Source: Agrostemma githago
Taxonomy: Eukaryota; Streptophyta; Magnoliopsida; Caryophyllales; Caryophyllaceae
Reading direction: 5' to 3'
Length of the DNA: 64,000 nt
Assembly: GCA_958450325.1 (NCBI GenBank)
Contig: OY288243.1
Location: forward strand, 48,624,878 to 48,688,877
Part shown: positions 1 to 9,790 of the stretch, piece by piece
How the letters are laid out: every line of letters starts with the position of its first letter
How positions within the stretch are numbered: position 1 is the first letter of the stretch
The notes under the pieces: generated by a model
What the model saw: the letters and a program-made list of their open reading frames with translations, nothing else
Databases searched by the model: none
Told to the model about the DNA's origin: nothing
Translations under genes and position numbers: made by a program

Positions 1-2403
1 TCAAGGGTTACGACGACTTTTTCTCAATCACCCGACATCCGTCAATATGAAGCTATGATGAAATTCTTCGAGGGTAAGCTAGAAAAGGGTCAAAAACTTG
101 GTCCCCATGTGCTCAAGATGATTGAGCATATTGACACTCTAGAGCATCTAGGGTGTAGCATTCCCAAGAAGCTTGCGATAGGTCGCATTCTTCACTCACT
201 CCCCTCCAAGTTCTCCCAAATTAGGGTGAACTACAATATGCATGGCATGGACAAGAGTTTCCAAGAGCTTCATGCACTCCTCAACCAAGCGGAGAGGGAC
301 ATGGAGGCTAGTGGGAGTGAGAAGAGAGACATGCTCTCCATGAAAATGAAGAATCTCAATCTTGGGGTTCCAAAGGGTAAAAACAAGGGTAAGACCAAAT
401 TCAAGAGACAAGGAAAAGACAAGAACAAAGGGAAAGCTATTGAGAATAGCAAACCTAAGGCTAAGGTTAACAAACATGCCGACGCCGATTGCTATTATTG
501 TAATGGCAAGGGACATTGGAAGCGCAATTGTCCCAAATATTTGAAAGATTTGAAGAACAAGAAAGACGAGAGTGAGACTCCGTCAGGTATTGTTCTCACT
601 TCTCTCTATATGATAGACATTAACTATACTTGCACTTCCACTTGGGTATTAGATACCGGATGTGGTTCTCACCTTTGTAATCATTTACAGGGGCTGAGGG
701 ACGTGCGAGCACTAGCCAAGGGTGATGTGGACCTACGCATGGGAAATGGAGCTAGAGTAACCGCTATATCCGTAGGCACTTATGTACTCACTCTAGCTAG
801 TGGTTTTGAGTTGTATTTGAATAATTGTTATTTCGTACGAACTTTAACCAAGAACATTATCTCCATTTCCGTACTTGATATGGAAGGTTTTTCCTTTATG
901 ATTAAGGACAATTATTGTACTTTTTCATTTAATGACATGGTTTATGGTAAAGCTACGTCTATCGGAGGTATTTATGTTCTAGATAATGTTAATGATATAT
1001 ATCATGTAGAAAACAAGAAGCTCAAAACGGGTGAACCTAATCAATCCTACCTTTGGCATTGTCGTTTAGGACACATAAACGAACGACGCATAAAGAGACT
1101 TGTTTCAACGAAACTTCTCAAACCGTTTGATTACGAATCTTATGGCGCATGCGAGTCTTGCCTTTTGGGCAAGATGACTCGTGCTCCTTTCTCAAGTAAA
1201 GGAACACGAGCAAGTGAGGTATTGGGCCTTATACATACCGATGTGTGTGGCCCAATGACTATCACCGCTAGGGGTGGTTACAACTACTTCATTACTTTTA
1301 CCGACGACCTAAGTAGATATGGGTATGTCTACTTAATGAGGCACAAGAGCGATGCTTTTGAAAAGTTCAAAGAGTTTCAAAGTGAAGTAGAGAACCAATT
1401 GGATAAAAAGATTAAAGTACTACGATTCGATCGTGGTGGTGAATACCTAAATAATGAATTTGATTCACACCTAAAAGATTGTGGCATAGTATCACAATGG
1501 ACTCCTCCTGGCACACCACAATTGAATGGTGTGGCCGAAAGGAGAAACCGAACTTTATTAGATATGGTTCGGTCCATGATGAGTCTCACTGAGCTTCCTG
1601 ATTCATTTTGGGGTTTTGCCATTTTGTCCGCAATATTTTCACTAAATCGAAGCCCGACTAAAGCAGCCAATAAGACACCATATGAGATATGGAAGGGAAG
1701 GGTTCCTTATTTGTCGTTTATGAGAATATGGGGTTGTGAGGCACATGTTCAGAACAAGTCTGACAACAAACTCGCACCAAGATCCGACAAATGTCTGTTT
1801 GTAGGGTATCCAAAGGAAACACAAGGTTATTACTTCTACAATCGTCACGAAAACAAAGTGTTTGTGGCTCGTGACGCTGTCTTTCTAGAAAATGACTTCA
1901 TTTCTAGAAGACAGAGTGGGAGAAAATTTGAACTTGATGAAGTCCAAGAGCCACAAATCGAAAATGAAGTGGAGGAAAGTGTTCCCTCCTCCTCGAACAC
2001 GGTTGATGTTCCCTTTGAACCTAGGAAATCCACGAGGGTTAGTTATCCTCCTGATCGATACCTTGGTATTGTCGAGGAAGATGCGTTGGACATGTTACTT
2101 TGCGAAAGTGACGAACCTACAACCTACAAAGCGGCCATATCTAGTCGTGATTCCATGCAATGGCTTGAAGCCATGCGATCCGAAATGGACTCTATGCACG
2201 AAAACCAAGTGTGGGATTTGGTTGATTTACCTGAAAAGGTGAGACCTCTTCAGTGTAAGTGGATCTTTAAGATCAAGAATGGCATAGATGGACATAAAGA
2301 TGTCTACAAAGCCAGATTGGTGGCAAAGGGTTTTACTCAAGTTCATGGTCTTCACTATGACGAAACCTTTGCTCCAGTCGCAATGCTTCGCTCCATAAGG
2401 ATT
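1..2403 (+). CDS. Copia gag-pol, 5' part: gag, protease, integrase, start of reverse transcriptase
   Basis: The frame is open from base 1 to 2403, and the first ATG at 55 is internal to gag. In order it holds a gag domain of the UBN2 type, a CCHC zinc knuckle (CYYCNGKGHWKRNC, about 490-531), the aspartic protease motif WVLDTGCGSH (about 640-670) and a GAG-pre-integrase zinc region (LWHCRLGH near 1055, CESCLLGK near 1150). The integrase catalytic residues are D in HTDVCGP (about 1235), D in DRGGEY (about 1430) and E in NGVAERRNR (about 1525). The reverse transcriptase starts near 2160. I see no stop or frameshift. The frame ends at codon ATT 2401-2403, which is the target site of the CACTA insertion. 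It continues in phase at 7583. Confidence 0.93.
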
Positions 2404-2800
2404 CACTAGTACAATTAATGCCATTGGAACCTATTAAAAGGAACCGGTTGTAAAAACAAGAGGTGCCTTAGATGACCAAAAAACTGATTGGCACCTGTTG
2501 TAACTGGAACCGGTTCCAAAGACCTTATCAATGGAACTTGTTGTTCACTACAATAGGTGCCAAAGATTATGTCTAAAAATTTAAGCCCATATTAAAATGC
2601 TTTGGCACCTGTTGTAGGTTGAACCGGTTCCAATGACCTTATCAATGAAACCGGTTATTAACTAAAAAGAGGTGCCAATGGTACAAGATAAAATATTTGG
2701 ACCTTCTTAAAAAAATTGCACCTATTAAAAGTTGAACCGGTTCCAAAAATACAATCAATGGAACCTGTTTTCTTAACAAATGGTTCTAAAACGTAATTCT
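2404..2800. repeat. Left subterminal repeats of the CACTA element
   Basis: Degenerate repeats in both orientations around the words GGAACCGGTTCC, GGCACCTGTTGTA and CCTTATCAATGGAAC recur about every 60-120 bases. The same words form the denser array at the right end (7150-7579). CACTA transposases bind such subterminal repeats; the binding here is inferred from position and repetition. Confidence 0.8.
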
Positions 2801-3109
2801 AAATTAGAAACCCACAAAATCAATAACCCACAAAATGAAATCAGGCATTCTAAACATGAAGAAGTAGTGAAGAACCCTAAACCCGCACGAAGAACCCAGA
2901 ACACGAAGAACCCCTAAACCCGGAATATGAAGAACCCTAAACCGTCGACACGAGGAAGACGACGCACAAAGAAGACACACAGAGAGAAGATGCCACCATT
3001 CAAACCTCACCCCTCTAGTCTCTTAACGCTGGCCCGAGTAAGTATGATCGAATTTGATCGCTTAATCTTATTCAGTTTTGTGCTTCATTTTTGTATTGTT
3101 GTAGACTGG

Positions 3110-3341
3110 GAAGACTTTCCTCAAGCAACCCAAGGTTTTCCAATCATAAGTTCTTTCGGAAATTGATTGATTTCTCGTTTGAGTTTTTGGATTCAGTGAT
3201 TTCGGAGATGAAAATTGATGATTTCGGTGTAGGTCGAAGACAACTGGGAAGGGGAAGAGACCTAGAAAGGGTGGAAATCGATTCTTTAAGAGTATTGATT
3301 TGGGATTCAAGACTCCTCGTGAAGTCGTGAAGCCATTGAAG
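3110..3341 (+). pseudogene. RPS11: Captured RPS11 (uS17) 5' exons
   Basis: Two exon remnants of cytosolic 40S ribosomal protein S11. The first follows an acceptor-like TTGTAG at 3099-3104 and encodes KTFLKQPKVF from 3110 before an in-frame stop. The second starts near 3232 and encodes SKTTGKGKRP, KGGNRFFKSI and LGFKTPRE, matching the conserved N-terminal part of the plant protein. It ends at a donor after 3341 (AAG|GTTTCT). An 8-base tandem duplication (TCGTGAAG) just before the donor shifts the frame relative to the family. The splice-like borders suggest capture from genomic DNA with introns. The remaining RPS11 exons lie about 2 kb downstream, separated by a Cassandra-like LTR and COX11 exons. 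Not a working gene. Confidence 0.88.
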
Positions 3342-4325
3342 GTTTCTTCTTCTTCATTTTCACCTTCGATTGGTTTGTTGGATTGAAATTTATCTTTTGT
3401 TTGATTCCTGATTTGTTGTGGTGAATGCTTTAAGTTCTTAAGATCGAGCCGCGAATCGTGTTTTGATTGATTTGTTGGATTGGAATTTATCTTCTATTTG
3501 ATGACTGATTTGTTGTGATGAATGGTGCTCAAGATCGATCTGAGTGAATTGTGTTCTGCCTTTCGGTTTTGTGTTTAGCTCTATGACTGGACTAATGTTT
3601 CCTTAGTCGAAAAAGCTTGTATCTGATCAACATTGTAATATAGTGATCTAGTTGCGAAATGTGTTTTGGTTTTGTGTTTTATTCTACAATTGGAGCGATG
3701 TGTTTTTATGCGAAAATGCTTTTATATGATCAACATTGTGATATAGTGATCGAGTTGCGAAATGTGTTTCGGTTTTGTGCTATACTAGACAACTCGATTG
3801 AAGATTTTTTTTAGGGAAATGAGTTTATATGATGAACATTGTGATATACTCGTAGTGAATTTGTGTTTGATAGGAAGTTTGCCTTGCTGGGGTTTACACA
3901 TTGTTTACGGTTTTCTTCGCGTTATTGATTAGTGATTTATGTTGCATTTTGTATAATCATGTTTCATTCTGCTCCCTATTATTTCCCATCATTTCTAGTT
4001 TATTCGCAGGGGTCATTTCGTAGTTTTTGTGGCCGTGTTTTCTGTATTTGTATAACAGCTGGTGTATCTAACCATCAATGGAAACTTTATAACAATTCGG
4101 TAGCCATGTACTTCAGTGAATTTTCCGTGTACGCATGCTTACTTGTTTCTCTGTGAATTAAATTGCTTTTTTTGTAGCTATTATCCATTTTGTTCGCTCT
4201 TTCCTAATGTTCCTACATTAAGATGGTCGTCATGCTCAGCAATTGGTCATCTGTTCTGTAGTTTTGGCATCTTAAGAATAAAGTTTTCAAGTGTATCTTT
4301 AGTCTCGATGAATCTTCTTGAAATT
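3342..4325. other. Intron-like AT-rich sequence in the CACTA cargo
   Basis: No coding similarity seen. A T-rich stretch contains an imperfect local repeat of about 110 bases: the words ATGATCAACATTGTGATAT, GTGATCGAGTTGCGAAATG and TTGATTTGTTGGATTG recur between about 3460 and 3860. It is probably the rest of the captured RPS11 intron. Confidence 0.5.
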
Positions 4326-4330
4326 TAAAG

Positions 4331-4637
4331 TGTAACACCTCGGCCCAATTCTAGGACCGGAAATGTTAACTGCGGTAGCCCGCCAGGCTTTGTACTGGTC
4401 CCACAGACCAACACGAGTCCTTTCCAGCACATTTTGTCCTCACTCATGCGCATCCCAGAAACCTTCCCAGGAGGTCACCCATCCTAAGATTGCTCCCAGT
4501 CAAGCACGCTTAACTGCAGAGTTCTTATCATGGGCAAACCAGAAAAGAAAGTGCACTTTGTTGATATGAGTAGTACTTCAAATCCCTTTAAGCAAAGCTC
4601 ATAAATAGGACATCTTCAATCAATGTGGGGTGTTTCA
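4331..4637 (-). mobile_element. Cassandra-like TRIM solo LTR carrying a 5S rRNA-derived block
   Basis: A 307-bp unit with TG...CA type ends (TGTAACACC at the left, GGTGTTTCA at the right) and a 5-bp duplication TAAAG at 4326-4330 and 4638-4642. On the minus strand it contains a block matching the 3' half of plant 5S rRNA. Cassandra is the known TRIM family whose LTRs carry 5S sequence with RNA polymerase III promoter elements; the size and the terminal GGGCCGAGGTGTTACA on the minus strand also fit. Only one LTR is present, so it is a solo LTR left by recombination. It inserted into the CACTA cargo. Confidence 0.87.
4463..4526 (-). other. 5S rRNA-like block inside the Cassandra-like LTR
   Basis: Read on the minus strand, the sequence has AGAACTCTGCAGTTAAGCG, then TGCTTG, then GGATGGGTGACCTCCTGGG. 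These match the internal control region (A box to C box) and 3' part of plant 5S rRNA, but the middle is altered (GGGAGCAATCTTA in place of the usual GCGAGAGTAGTACTA). It is a retrotransposon component and not a 5S gene. Confidence 0.88.
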
Positions 4638-4882
4638 TAAAGTGTCTGAGTATGAATATATTCCAATTATCATGTTTGCTTATGTTTTGTGGAACTCTTC
4701 ACGTCTTTGCTACTTGATCATGATAATATGATACTATCCTTTTTTTTTTGACTTTGTTCTGATAAGTAATTACAGTATAATTTTAAGTTTGTATGCAAGG
4801 ATTCGACTTCCATATTAAAATTCTAAGTTCGTGTTTCTGTTGATAATTATTCAGTAACATTAATGGATTATGATTGTTACAG

Positions 4883-5196
4883 GCGGCGGTTTACTTCAAC
4901 AAAATACAGTGCTTTTGCTTTGAGGAGCAACGACTTCTTTCTGGAGAGCAAGTTGACATGCCTGTAAGTTGCTGTAGTGCCTATTCATCATTTTCCACGA
5001 CCAGGTAAAATCGATAAAAAAAATGTGCGCCATGCTTTAAGAACATGTTTTCAAACTTGTGTAGGTCTTCTTTTACATTGATCCTGAATTTGAGACGGAT
5101 GCTAGGATGGACGGTATCAACAATATAATCCTATCATATACATTCTTCAAGGTTTCCGAGGAACCAAACGAAGCTGATGTCTCTAAACAAAGTTGA
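4883..5196 (+). pseudogene. COX11: Captured COX11 last two exons
   Basis: The exons encode the C-terminal part of the mitochondrial inner-membrane copper chaperone COX11, which delivers copper to the CuB site of cytochrome oxidase subunit 1. Exon 4883-4963 follows TTACAG, encodes AAVYFNKIQCFCFEEQRL with the conserved CFCFEEQ motif that binds copper, and ends at a donor CCT|GTAAGT. Exon 5065-5196 follows GTGTAG, encodes VFFYIDPEF, DGINNIILSYTFFKVSEE and ends at TGA. Both splice borders and the frame are clean. The mitochondrial targeting region and membrane segment are missing, so this is a fragment. It sits between the RPS11 exons in the same orientation, which creates a potential chimeric transcript. 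Confidence 0.9.
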
Positions 5197-5323
5197 TCTC
5201 TCGTTCTGGTGCATTTGACTATATATTCAAATCGATAGACTAATGATTCATTTGATCCTTACCTGGGTTGAAATTCTCGACCTATCTAGACTAGAGACGT
5301 TGCATTTGTTTTTGCGATTGTAG

Positions 5324-5669
5324 GAACATACATTGATAAGAAGTGTCCCTTTACTGGCAATGTGTCCATCAGAGGTCGTATTATTGATGGTACATGTCAC
5401 AACGCTAAGATGCAGAGAACCATAATTGTTCGCCGTAACTATCTTTACTACATCAAGAAGTACCAAAGGTTTGCTTATGTTTGCTCTTACAATATCCATC
5501 TAAATTTTATGTATTCGAAGTTATATTTCTTTTGTTTGTAATTTGTTATACCACATACTCATCCCATTCTTGTTATTAGATATAAGAAGAGGCACTCAAA
5601 CATTGTTGCACACGTTTCTCCTTGCTTCCGTGTCAACGAGGTTGATCATGTCATTCTTGGAGAATGCAG
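5324..5669 (+). pseudogene. RPS11: Captured RPS11 (uS17) middle and 3' exons
   Basis: Exon 5324-5468 follows TTGTAG and encodes TYIDKKCPFTGNVSIRGRII, then CHNAKMQRTIIVRRNYLYYI, with a donor AAAG|GTTTGC. Exon 5580-5669 follows ATTAG and encodes YKKRHSNIVAHVSPCFRV and EVDHVILGEC before a donor GCAG|GTCAGC. The AKMQRTIIVRRNYL motif is the hallmark of ribosomal protein uS17. Both pieces remain open and in phase with each other. The last RPS11 exon is not seen downstream. Together with 3110-3341 this is most of the gene, but interrupted by COX11 exons and a solo LTR. Confidence 0.92.
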
Positions 5670-6599
5670 GTCAGCTCTAATGGATCCTTTTTTTTTATCG
5701 GAACCCGTATGTGTTACCCCATTATTTTGACAGTCGTTGTTTCAACTTATATTTCCATAATAAATAATTTGGTTTAGCATGACTGAGTAGGGATCATATT
5801 CAAGATTCAGGGATGGAGTATAGTTAGAACATCTTGTTAGTATCGTCGTTGTGCTTTAATTACATCATAAAGCATAGACTCGTTAAAACTGACTGACCCG
5901 AATGATCCGACCGTTACCCAACCGAACTGATAGGGTTTTGGTCACCAAATTAAAAATGATAGACCCGGTCTTTACAACACAAAAAATGGCCGAGACCTGA
6001 TCCTGTTGATTCCATTGACCCACTTGCCAATTTTATTGAGCCCGTGTGGGGCAATTACTAATATTCATAATTCTAATATTTCTGCTTTACGTTAATAATA
6101 TTCACGATTCTAATATTTCTCATTTTATTAATTCTTGGCTCTCGGCTTGCCGGAGATTTCGGTTGCCAAAGCATTTGAAGAAGCAACAGTGTACATTGTG
6201 TTCAGATTCTTGTCTCAACCTATTATATGGAAGACTATGAGGTTTTTTAACACCATGTATTCGGGGATGCCTTTTTATGGAGTTTTCAGAGATACATGGT
6301 CCATGGATACATGGAGGATTTGTACATTTCTTTGAAGTGTTTTTCAATTGATTTATTTGTTTATTCTCTTTGTTTTTGGAAATCTAGACATTTATATACA
6401 CATAATTAGTTTGATTTGGAGTACTGTTATTTTGGTTTGGGTTTTAGATCAATTGGAAGCATTGCAGAAGTTGAATGTTCAAACTTAATCTGAAGTGAAA
6501 GAAATGTAAGTCATTTGATTCTACAATACGAGTTGTTTTTTTGTCCTTTTTTTCTATAGATTTCATTGATAACCATTTGTTTAAAATAGCCTTGTGGAT
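5670..6599. other. CACTA cargo without recognised coding
   Basis: AT-rich. A frame at 6135-6335 encodes GLPEISVAKAFEEATVYIVF, which looks protein-like, but I do not recognise it and cannot separate it from chance. The stretch 6410-6520 is intron-like. Confidence 0.35.
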
Positions 6600-6712
6600 G
6601 AAGTTGTTCCCCCAAGAGTTCCCCTAGAAACCTGCCTAGCTAGCTATTCTGCTCCGGATGAGATGATGGATTTCTATGGTACAACTTTGAAAGGTAACAT
6701 TATTGCGATAAA
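6600..6712 (+). pseudogene. Captured exon of a UBP14/USP5-like ubiquitin hydrolase
   Basis: An exon bordered by an acceptor AATAG (6595-6599) and a donor GTAAGT (6713) encodes LVDEVVPPRVPLETCLASYS and DFYGTTLKGN. This resembles the segment of plant UBP14 and animal USP5 between the catalytic boxes (VPLEACL, then a D-Y/F-stalk, then the ALK motif). USP5-type enzymes disassemble free polyubiquitin chains. One exon only and no catalytic residue, so it is a captured fragment. Confidence 0.72.
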
Positions 6713-6769
6713 GTAAGTATTTGTATGATGTGATGATTACATTTTATTGTCAACGGCCCAGGTTTGCAG

Positions 6770-6910
6770 GATAATTGCTTATGTTTTCTTGCTATCACTA
6801 GATTGTATATCAAGGCCGATAAAGTTTTGCAAAGTATTGAAGATGAAGCTGAGTTTATCTATAAAGATGGCGTGGATTGCTTGTGGACCGTATATTACCA
6901 CGAATATTAA
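6770..6910 (+). pseudogene. Unidentified captured 3' exon
   Basis: After an acceptor-like TTTGCAG (6763-6769) the frame is open for 46 codons to TAA at 6908-6910 and encodes LYIKADKVLQSIEDEAEF and VDCLWTVYYHEY. The acidic, helix-like composition and the clean acceptor suggest a genuine host exon, in line with the other cargo. I do not recognise the family, and chance is possible at this length. Confidence 0.4.
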
Positions 6911-7032
6911 GATTGGAGTATGTATGATGTGTAGGAAATGTAGGATGATATACATGGTATAATTTTCTGTTTTATATTAATAAAAATATTTTATTTTCAA
7001 TTTTGTGGCAATCTTTTGATCAATTAATTTAT

Positions 7033-7034
<2 letters not shown>

Positions 7035-7071
<37 letters not shown>
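7035..7071. repeat. (AT)n microsatellite
   Basis: About 18 uninterrupted AT dinucleotides inside the CACTA element. Confidence 0.95.
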
Positions 7072-7074
<3 letters not shown>

Positions 7075-7149
7075 ACGCAGGTTGGTTTTTCTTTTATATA
7101 CTATTATTATTGTGGATTTGAATATACATTTGTTTAAAAAAAAAATTAA

Positions 7150-7579
7150 CACCTTTGGAACCGGTTGTGAAGTACTGTGGGTTCCAATGGGGCACCTTTG
7201 GAACCGGTTGTAAATTATAGCAGATTCCAATGGGGCACCTTTGGAACCGGTTGTGAATTACAGTAAGTTCCATTTGTACACCCTTTCGAACCGGTTGGGG
7301 ATTAGAACAGGTTCCAATGTGCCACCTTTGGAACCGGTTGTGGATTTCAACAGGTTCCAATGTGACACCTTTGGAACCGGTTGTTAATTACAATAGGTTC
7401 CAATGGTATACCCTTTGGAACCGGTTCCATCAACAACCGGTTCCAAAGGTCATCTTTGGAACCTTCCCACAACCGGTTCCAAAGCTCCGGACCAAAGGAA
7501 TCTGTGGCAGTAGAACCTATGAAAAAAGGTTCCAAAGGGTAGTTTACAACCGGTTCCAATGGGTAGTTTTCTACTAGTG
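7150..7579. repeat. Right subterminal repeat array of the CACTA element
   Basis: About six tandem copies of a 43-44-bp unit with the core CACCTTTGGAACCGGTTGT followed by GGTTCCAATG run from 7150 to about 7420. The core then reverses to AACCGGTTCCAAAGG near 7432-7490 before the terminal TACTAGTG. Each unit contains the palindrome AACCGGTT. The array mirrors the sparser left end and is the likely transposase-binding region. Confidence 0.9.
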
Positions 7580-7582
7580 ATT

Positions 7583-8872
7583 ATCCTAGCGATTGCCGCA
7601 TTTCATGATTATGAGATTTGGCAAATGGATGTCAAAACCGCCTTCTTGAATGGGATTCTAGAAGAGGAAGTGTATATGACACAACCAGAAGGTTTTGTAG
7701 ATACATCTAATCCTAGGAAGGTATGCAAGCTTAAGAGATCCATTTATGGTCTTAAGCAAGCGTCCAGAAGTTGGAATCATCGCTTTGATCATGTTATCAA
7801 ACAGTATGGATTTGTTCGAAGTGTCGAGGAACCTTGTTTGTACATGAAGTTTAGTGGGAGTAAGGTAACCTTTCTTGTCTTGTATGTGGATGACATACTT
7901 CTTATCGGGAATGACGTTCCGATGCTTGCTTCCGTAAAGAAGTGGCTAGGAAAACACTTCCAAATGAGAGATTTGGGAAATGCACAATGCATTTTGGGTA
8001 TTCGGATCCATAGAGATAGGTCCAAAAGGACGTTGGTATTAAGTCAAAAAGCTTTTATAGATAAGATTCTTGATAGATTCAAAATGAAAGACTCTAAGAG
8101 AGGCTTTCTTCCCATGAGTCAAGGTACCATTTTGTGCAAGTCACAGTGTCCTTCCACACCCGAAGAGATTGAACGCAAGAAGTTGATCCCATATGCTTCC
8201 GCTGTTGGATCAATCATGTATGCTGTGACGTGCACTCGTCCCGATGTTTCGTATGCTTTGAGCATGACGAGTCGTTATCAAGCCAATCCAGGTGAAAGTC
8301 ACTGGACAGCCGTAAAGAACATCCTTAAGCACTTGCGAAGGACCAAGGATTCGTTCTTAGTGTTTGGAGGGGATACTGAGTTACGTGTAAGAGGTTACAC
8401 GGATGCCAGTTTCCAATCCGATCGGGATGATTTGAAGTCCCAATCCGGCCATGTTTATATGTTGAATGGAGGAGCTATTAGTTGGAAGAGCTCCAAGCAA
8501 AGTGTCACCGCGGATTCTACAACAGAAGCTGAGTACATCGCGGCTTCGGAAGGTGCAAAGGAAGCTGTTTCGATTCGTCAGTTTTTGGAAGGACTAGGAG
8601 TAGTCCACTTCGTCGAAGATCCTATCACCATATATTGTGATAACAGCGGGGCCATTTTTCAAGCAAAAGAGCCCAAGTCTAGCAATAAGTCTAGACATGT
8701 ACTTAGGAAATACCACGTGATAAGAGATCTTGTGGAAAGGAAGGAAATCGATATATGCAAGGTTGGGACAGACGAGAACATCGCTGATCCTTTAACCAAG
8801 CCTCTTTCAAAGGCTAAACATGATGGTCATGTTGTTGCAATGGGATTGAGAAAAGTCCCAGATTTTCTTTAA
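7583..8872 (+). CDS. Copia pol, 3' part: rest of reverse transcriptase and RNase H
   Basis: Resumes in phase with the frame ending at 2403, after the CACTA element and its second ATT. It contains the RT motifs QMDVKTAFLNG (about 7624) and SIYGLKQASR (about 7738), the catalytic YVDDIL (about 7883), and the RNase H motifs GYTDASFQSD (about 8394) and TEAEYIAAS (about 8524). It ends at TAA 8870-8872. No internal stop is present. The whole copia pol is therefore uninterrupted except for the transposon, which indicates that it was coding-competent when the CACTA inserted. Confidence 0.95.
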   Translation: MLAIAAFHDYEIWQMDVKTAFLNGILEEEVYMTQPEGFVDTSNPRKVCKLKRSIYGLKQASRSWNHRFDHVIKQYGFVRSVEEPCLYMKFSGSKVTFLVLYVDDILLIGNDVPMLASVKKWLGKHFQMRDLGNAQCILGIRIHRDRSKRTLVLSQKAFIDKILDRFKMKDSKRGFLPMSQGTILCKSQCPSTPEEIERKKLIPYASAVGSIMYAVTCTRPDVSYALSMTSRYQANPGESHWTAVKNILKHLRRTKDSFLVFGGDTELRVRGYTDASFQSDRDDLKSQSGHVYMLNGGAISWKSSKQSVTADSTTEAEYIAASEGAKEAVSIRQFLEGLGVVHFVEDPITIYCDNSGAIFQAKEPKSSNKSRHVLRKYHVIRDLVERKEIDICKVGTDENIADPLTKPLSKAKHDGHVVAMGLRKVPDFL

Positions 8873-9742
8873 GTTATCTAAGATGTAATAATTGGATATT
8901 GTAGCAATTTTTACATTTCTGATAATAGCATTCATTGTTCGAGTTTCAATATGAACTCTTTTATTTAGTTTGACTAAAACTTATACCTTGTTCATTCGAA
9001 TGTATTGTGAGACAATCTTGAACCCGATTCAAGTGAACATTTGAACATGGTATTTTTGCCCCTTGTCACTTAATGATGAGGTGACGACTCGGAGTGACAA
9101 GATTGTAAGTTGATCGATGGTTAGTTCAAGACCATGGGGTCATGGAGATGACTAGTCATTTACATAGGCAGACTGATTGTCACCCTGCCGGGCAGTGACC
9201 ACAATAGAGTCCCTTATCAAAATAGTTGAGGCCCGGTCGTGGCGGGGATTTCTATTTTATTCCTATGAGTCGATTCTTTAGACTGGCGACCATTTATCAT
9301 CGGTGCAGTTTCCAATTGGCTTTGGTTGGTGTCCTAGGTCGTACCGTGAAAGGAGGCTGATGGACATCTTCTGGGTCATGGTGATCTGCATTATACAGTA
9401 TAAGATGGGTCAACAGGAATTGTCCACCCACGTTGGGTACAAACATCCTTGGGCCACTCGAGGAGAAGTAACTGGAAATGCGTGGCCACGCTCGAAAATA
9501 GATCTATGGTAGATTTTCCGGTCAAACAGTTATTCTCCAGATCGAGAAAACCACTCTAATTATAATTAAATCACAAGTGCGACCTGAAAGACACCTTGTG
9601 ATGAGTGGGAGGATGTGACATCAAAGAGACAAGAGAATCGGTAGCACACAACTTGTGTAGACAAGTGGGAGATATTGATGGAGTAGGAGTCCTCCGCAAT
9701 ATATTGGCTACATGCACAACTTGTATCGGACAAGTGGGAGAT
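8873..9742 (+). other. Copia 3' untranslated region
   Basis: Lies between the RNase H stop and the 3' LTR. No gene is seen; the open frame at 9303-9512 lacks any recognisable motif. It ends in the polypurine tract ACAAGTGGGAGA immediately before the LTR. Confidence 0.75.
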
Positions 9743-9790
9743 TGTTGGAGCAAGTGTCCTCCACAATAGTGCATTGATATATTAAATCTC
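9660..9790 (+). repeat. Duplicated polypurine tract and LTR edge of the copia element
   Basis: The sequence ACAAGTGGGAGAT followed by TTGATGGAG and GTCCTCCGCAATA occurs at about 9660-9705. It recurs as ACAAGTGGGAGAT, TGTTGGAGC and GTCCTCCACAATA at 9730-9767. The second copy is the true polypurine tract and LTR start. The first is a diverged upstream copy that covers about 20 bases of the LTR start as well. Confidence 0.8.

Larger units (their letters stand above)
2404..7579 (+). mobile_element. Non-autonomous CACTA (En/Spm) DNA transposon carrying host gene exons
   Basis: The element starts CACTAGTACAA and ends with TACTAGTG, giving 8-bp perfect terminal inverted repeats beginning CACTA. It is flanked by a 3-bp duplication ATT (2401-2403 and 7580-7582), as expected for this superfamily. 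Both ends carry subterminal repeats built on GGAACCGGTTGT, the usual transposase-binding architecture. No transposase coding was found, so it must rely on a partner. The interior holds host gene exons (RPS11, COX11, a UBP14-like exon and an unidentified one) and a Cassandra-like solo LTR. Removing it with one copy of ATT leaves the copia frame intact, so the copia was inserted first and was still coding when hit. Confidence 0.93.

Noticed and set aside
4463..4526. A 5S rRNA gene
   Set aside because: Only the 3' half matches, the middle is altered and it lies within an LTR with target duplications.
5324..5669. A functional RPS11 gene
   Set aside because: Exons are interrupted by COX11 exons and a solo LTR, an early stop and an 8-base duplication are present, and the last exon is missing.
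7094..7577. Small repetitive proteins at the CACTA right end
   Set aside because: Translation of subterminal repeats on both strands.
9303..9512. Small ORF in the copia 3' UTR
   Set aside because: No motif, no homologue recognised and a non-coding context.
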